DNA from: an uncultured Planctomycetaceae bacterium
GTDB taxonomy: Bacteria > Planctomycetota > Planctomycetia > Pirellulales > UBA1268
NCBI GenBank assembly: GCA_937926325.1
Contig: CALAZQ010000351.1
Location: forward strand, 1-5,992
Direction of reading: 5' to 3'
Length of the DNA stretch: 5,992 nt
Each line of letters begins with the position of its first letter. Position 1 is the stretch's first letter. The notes beneath the pieces were generated by a model. That model saw only the letters and a program-made list of their open reading frames with translations, was not told where the DNA came from and made no database searches. Below are positions 5,825 through 5,992 of this stretch, piece by piece. Made by a program: the position numbers and the translations under genes.

Positions 5825-5992
5825 GACCGGGCTGCGGCCAAGCCTTCACGTCAAAAGCTCTGCAGACTGTGGGTGACGCGGCAGGACCGGGCCGCCGACA
5901 AAAAATGCGCTAGGCCCCGTCGGCAGGGTTTTGGTACTCCCCGCAAGCTGTTGTGTGGACTGCGGCGGAGTGTTGGCGAGGCAGGAAGATGA
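5825..5992. other. Intergenic tail downstream of the CHAD gene
   Basis: No gene is visible in this 168-bp stretch on either strand. It contains an 8-bp direct repeat GACCGGGC (5825-5832 and 5885-5892). A weak inverted repeat (GCCGAC at 5894-5899, GTCGGC at 5919-5924) has a 19-nt A-rich loop and is followed by GGGTTTTGG. It could be a poor terminator for the CHAD gene. An ATG at 5989-5991 follows a purine-rich stretch with no gap, and too little sequence remains to judge whether a gene starts there. Confidence 0.4.

Noticed and set aside
5889..5924. Interleaved pairs GGGCC/GGCCC and GCCGAC/GTCGGC resembling a pseudoknot after the CHAD gene
   Set aside because: The first two strands abut with no connecting base, which is geometrically poor. 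The arms are short and wholly GC-type, so chance is likely.

Overview
The window is a GC-rich bacterial chromosomal segment with six protein genes, five on the plus strand and one running off the left edge on the minus strand. I see no RNA gene, insertion sequence, CRISPR array or phage gene. The protein mix is a DUF808 and a DUF1622 membrane protein, an ion-channel protein, an animal-like glycogen phosphorylase, a Nudix hydrolase and a CHAD protein. Together with the very high GC, GTG/TTG starts and loose gene spacing, this suggests a free-living environmental bacterium. A high-GC planctomycete is my best guess, but this is inference from style and no marker gene settles it.

Left part (1-1526): a YedI-type DUF808 membrane protein (minus strand, N-terminal 59 residues only) is transcribed divergently from a six-helix potassium-channel-like protein. 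The channel gene is followed 39 bp later by a small DUF1622 membrane protein, probably in the same operon. All three products should sit in the cytoplasmic membrane. The channel has a serine where the last glycine of the K+ selectivity filter is expected (GYSD instead of GYGD).

Middle (1527-4139): a complete glycogen phosphorylase (827 aa) with its PLP lysine and catalytic residues intact. The residues that bind phosphoserine and AMP in the muscle enzyme are absent. Its 129-bp upstream region holds three exact inverted repeats, two of them interleaved. As RNA these could form alternative hairpins or a pseudoknot. This is the most interesting non-coding structure in the window.

Right part (4140-5992): a 180-bp gap with a large GC-rich stem-loop separates glgP from a Nudix hydrolase, and a CHAD-domain protein follows 80 bp after that. 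The Nudix box lacks its first glutamate (Cys40) but keeps the REAWEEAGL catalytic core, as in the subgroup related to diadenosine/diphosphoinositol polyphosphate hydrolases. CHAD domains bind inorganic polyphosphate. The pair therefore hints at a polyphosphate or phosphorylated-nucleotide theme next to glycogen breakdown, but that link is inference. The last 168 bp hold no recognisable gene.

Nothing here is a clearly new multi-gene system. The leads worth following are the glgP leader structure, the altered channel filter and the Nudix-CHAD pairing.
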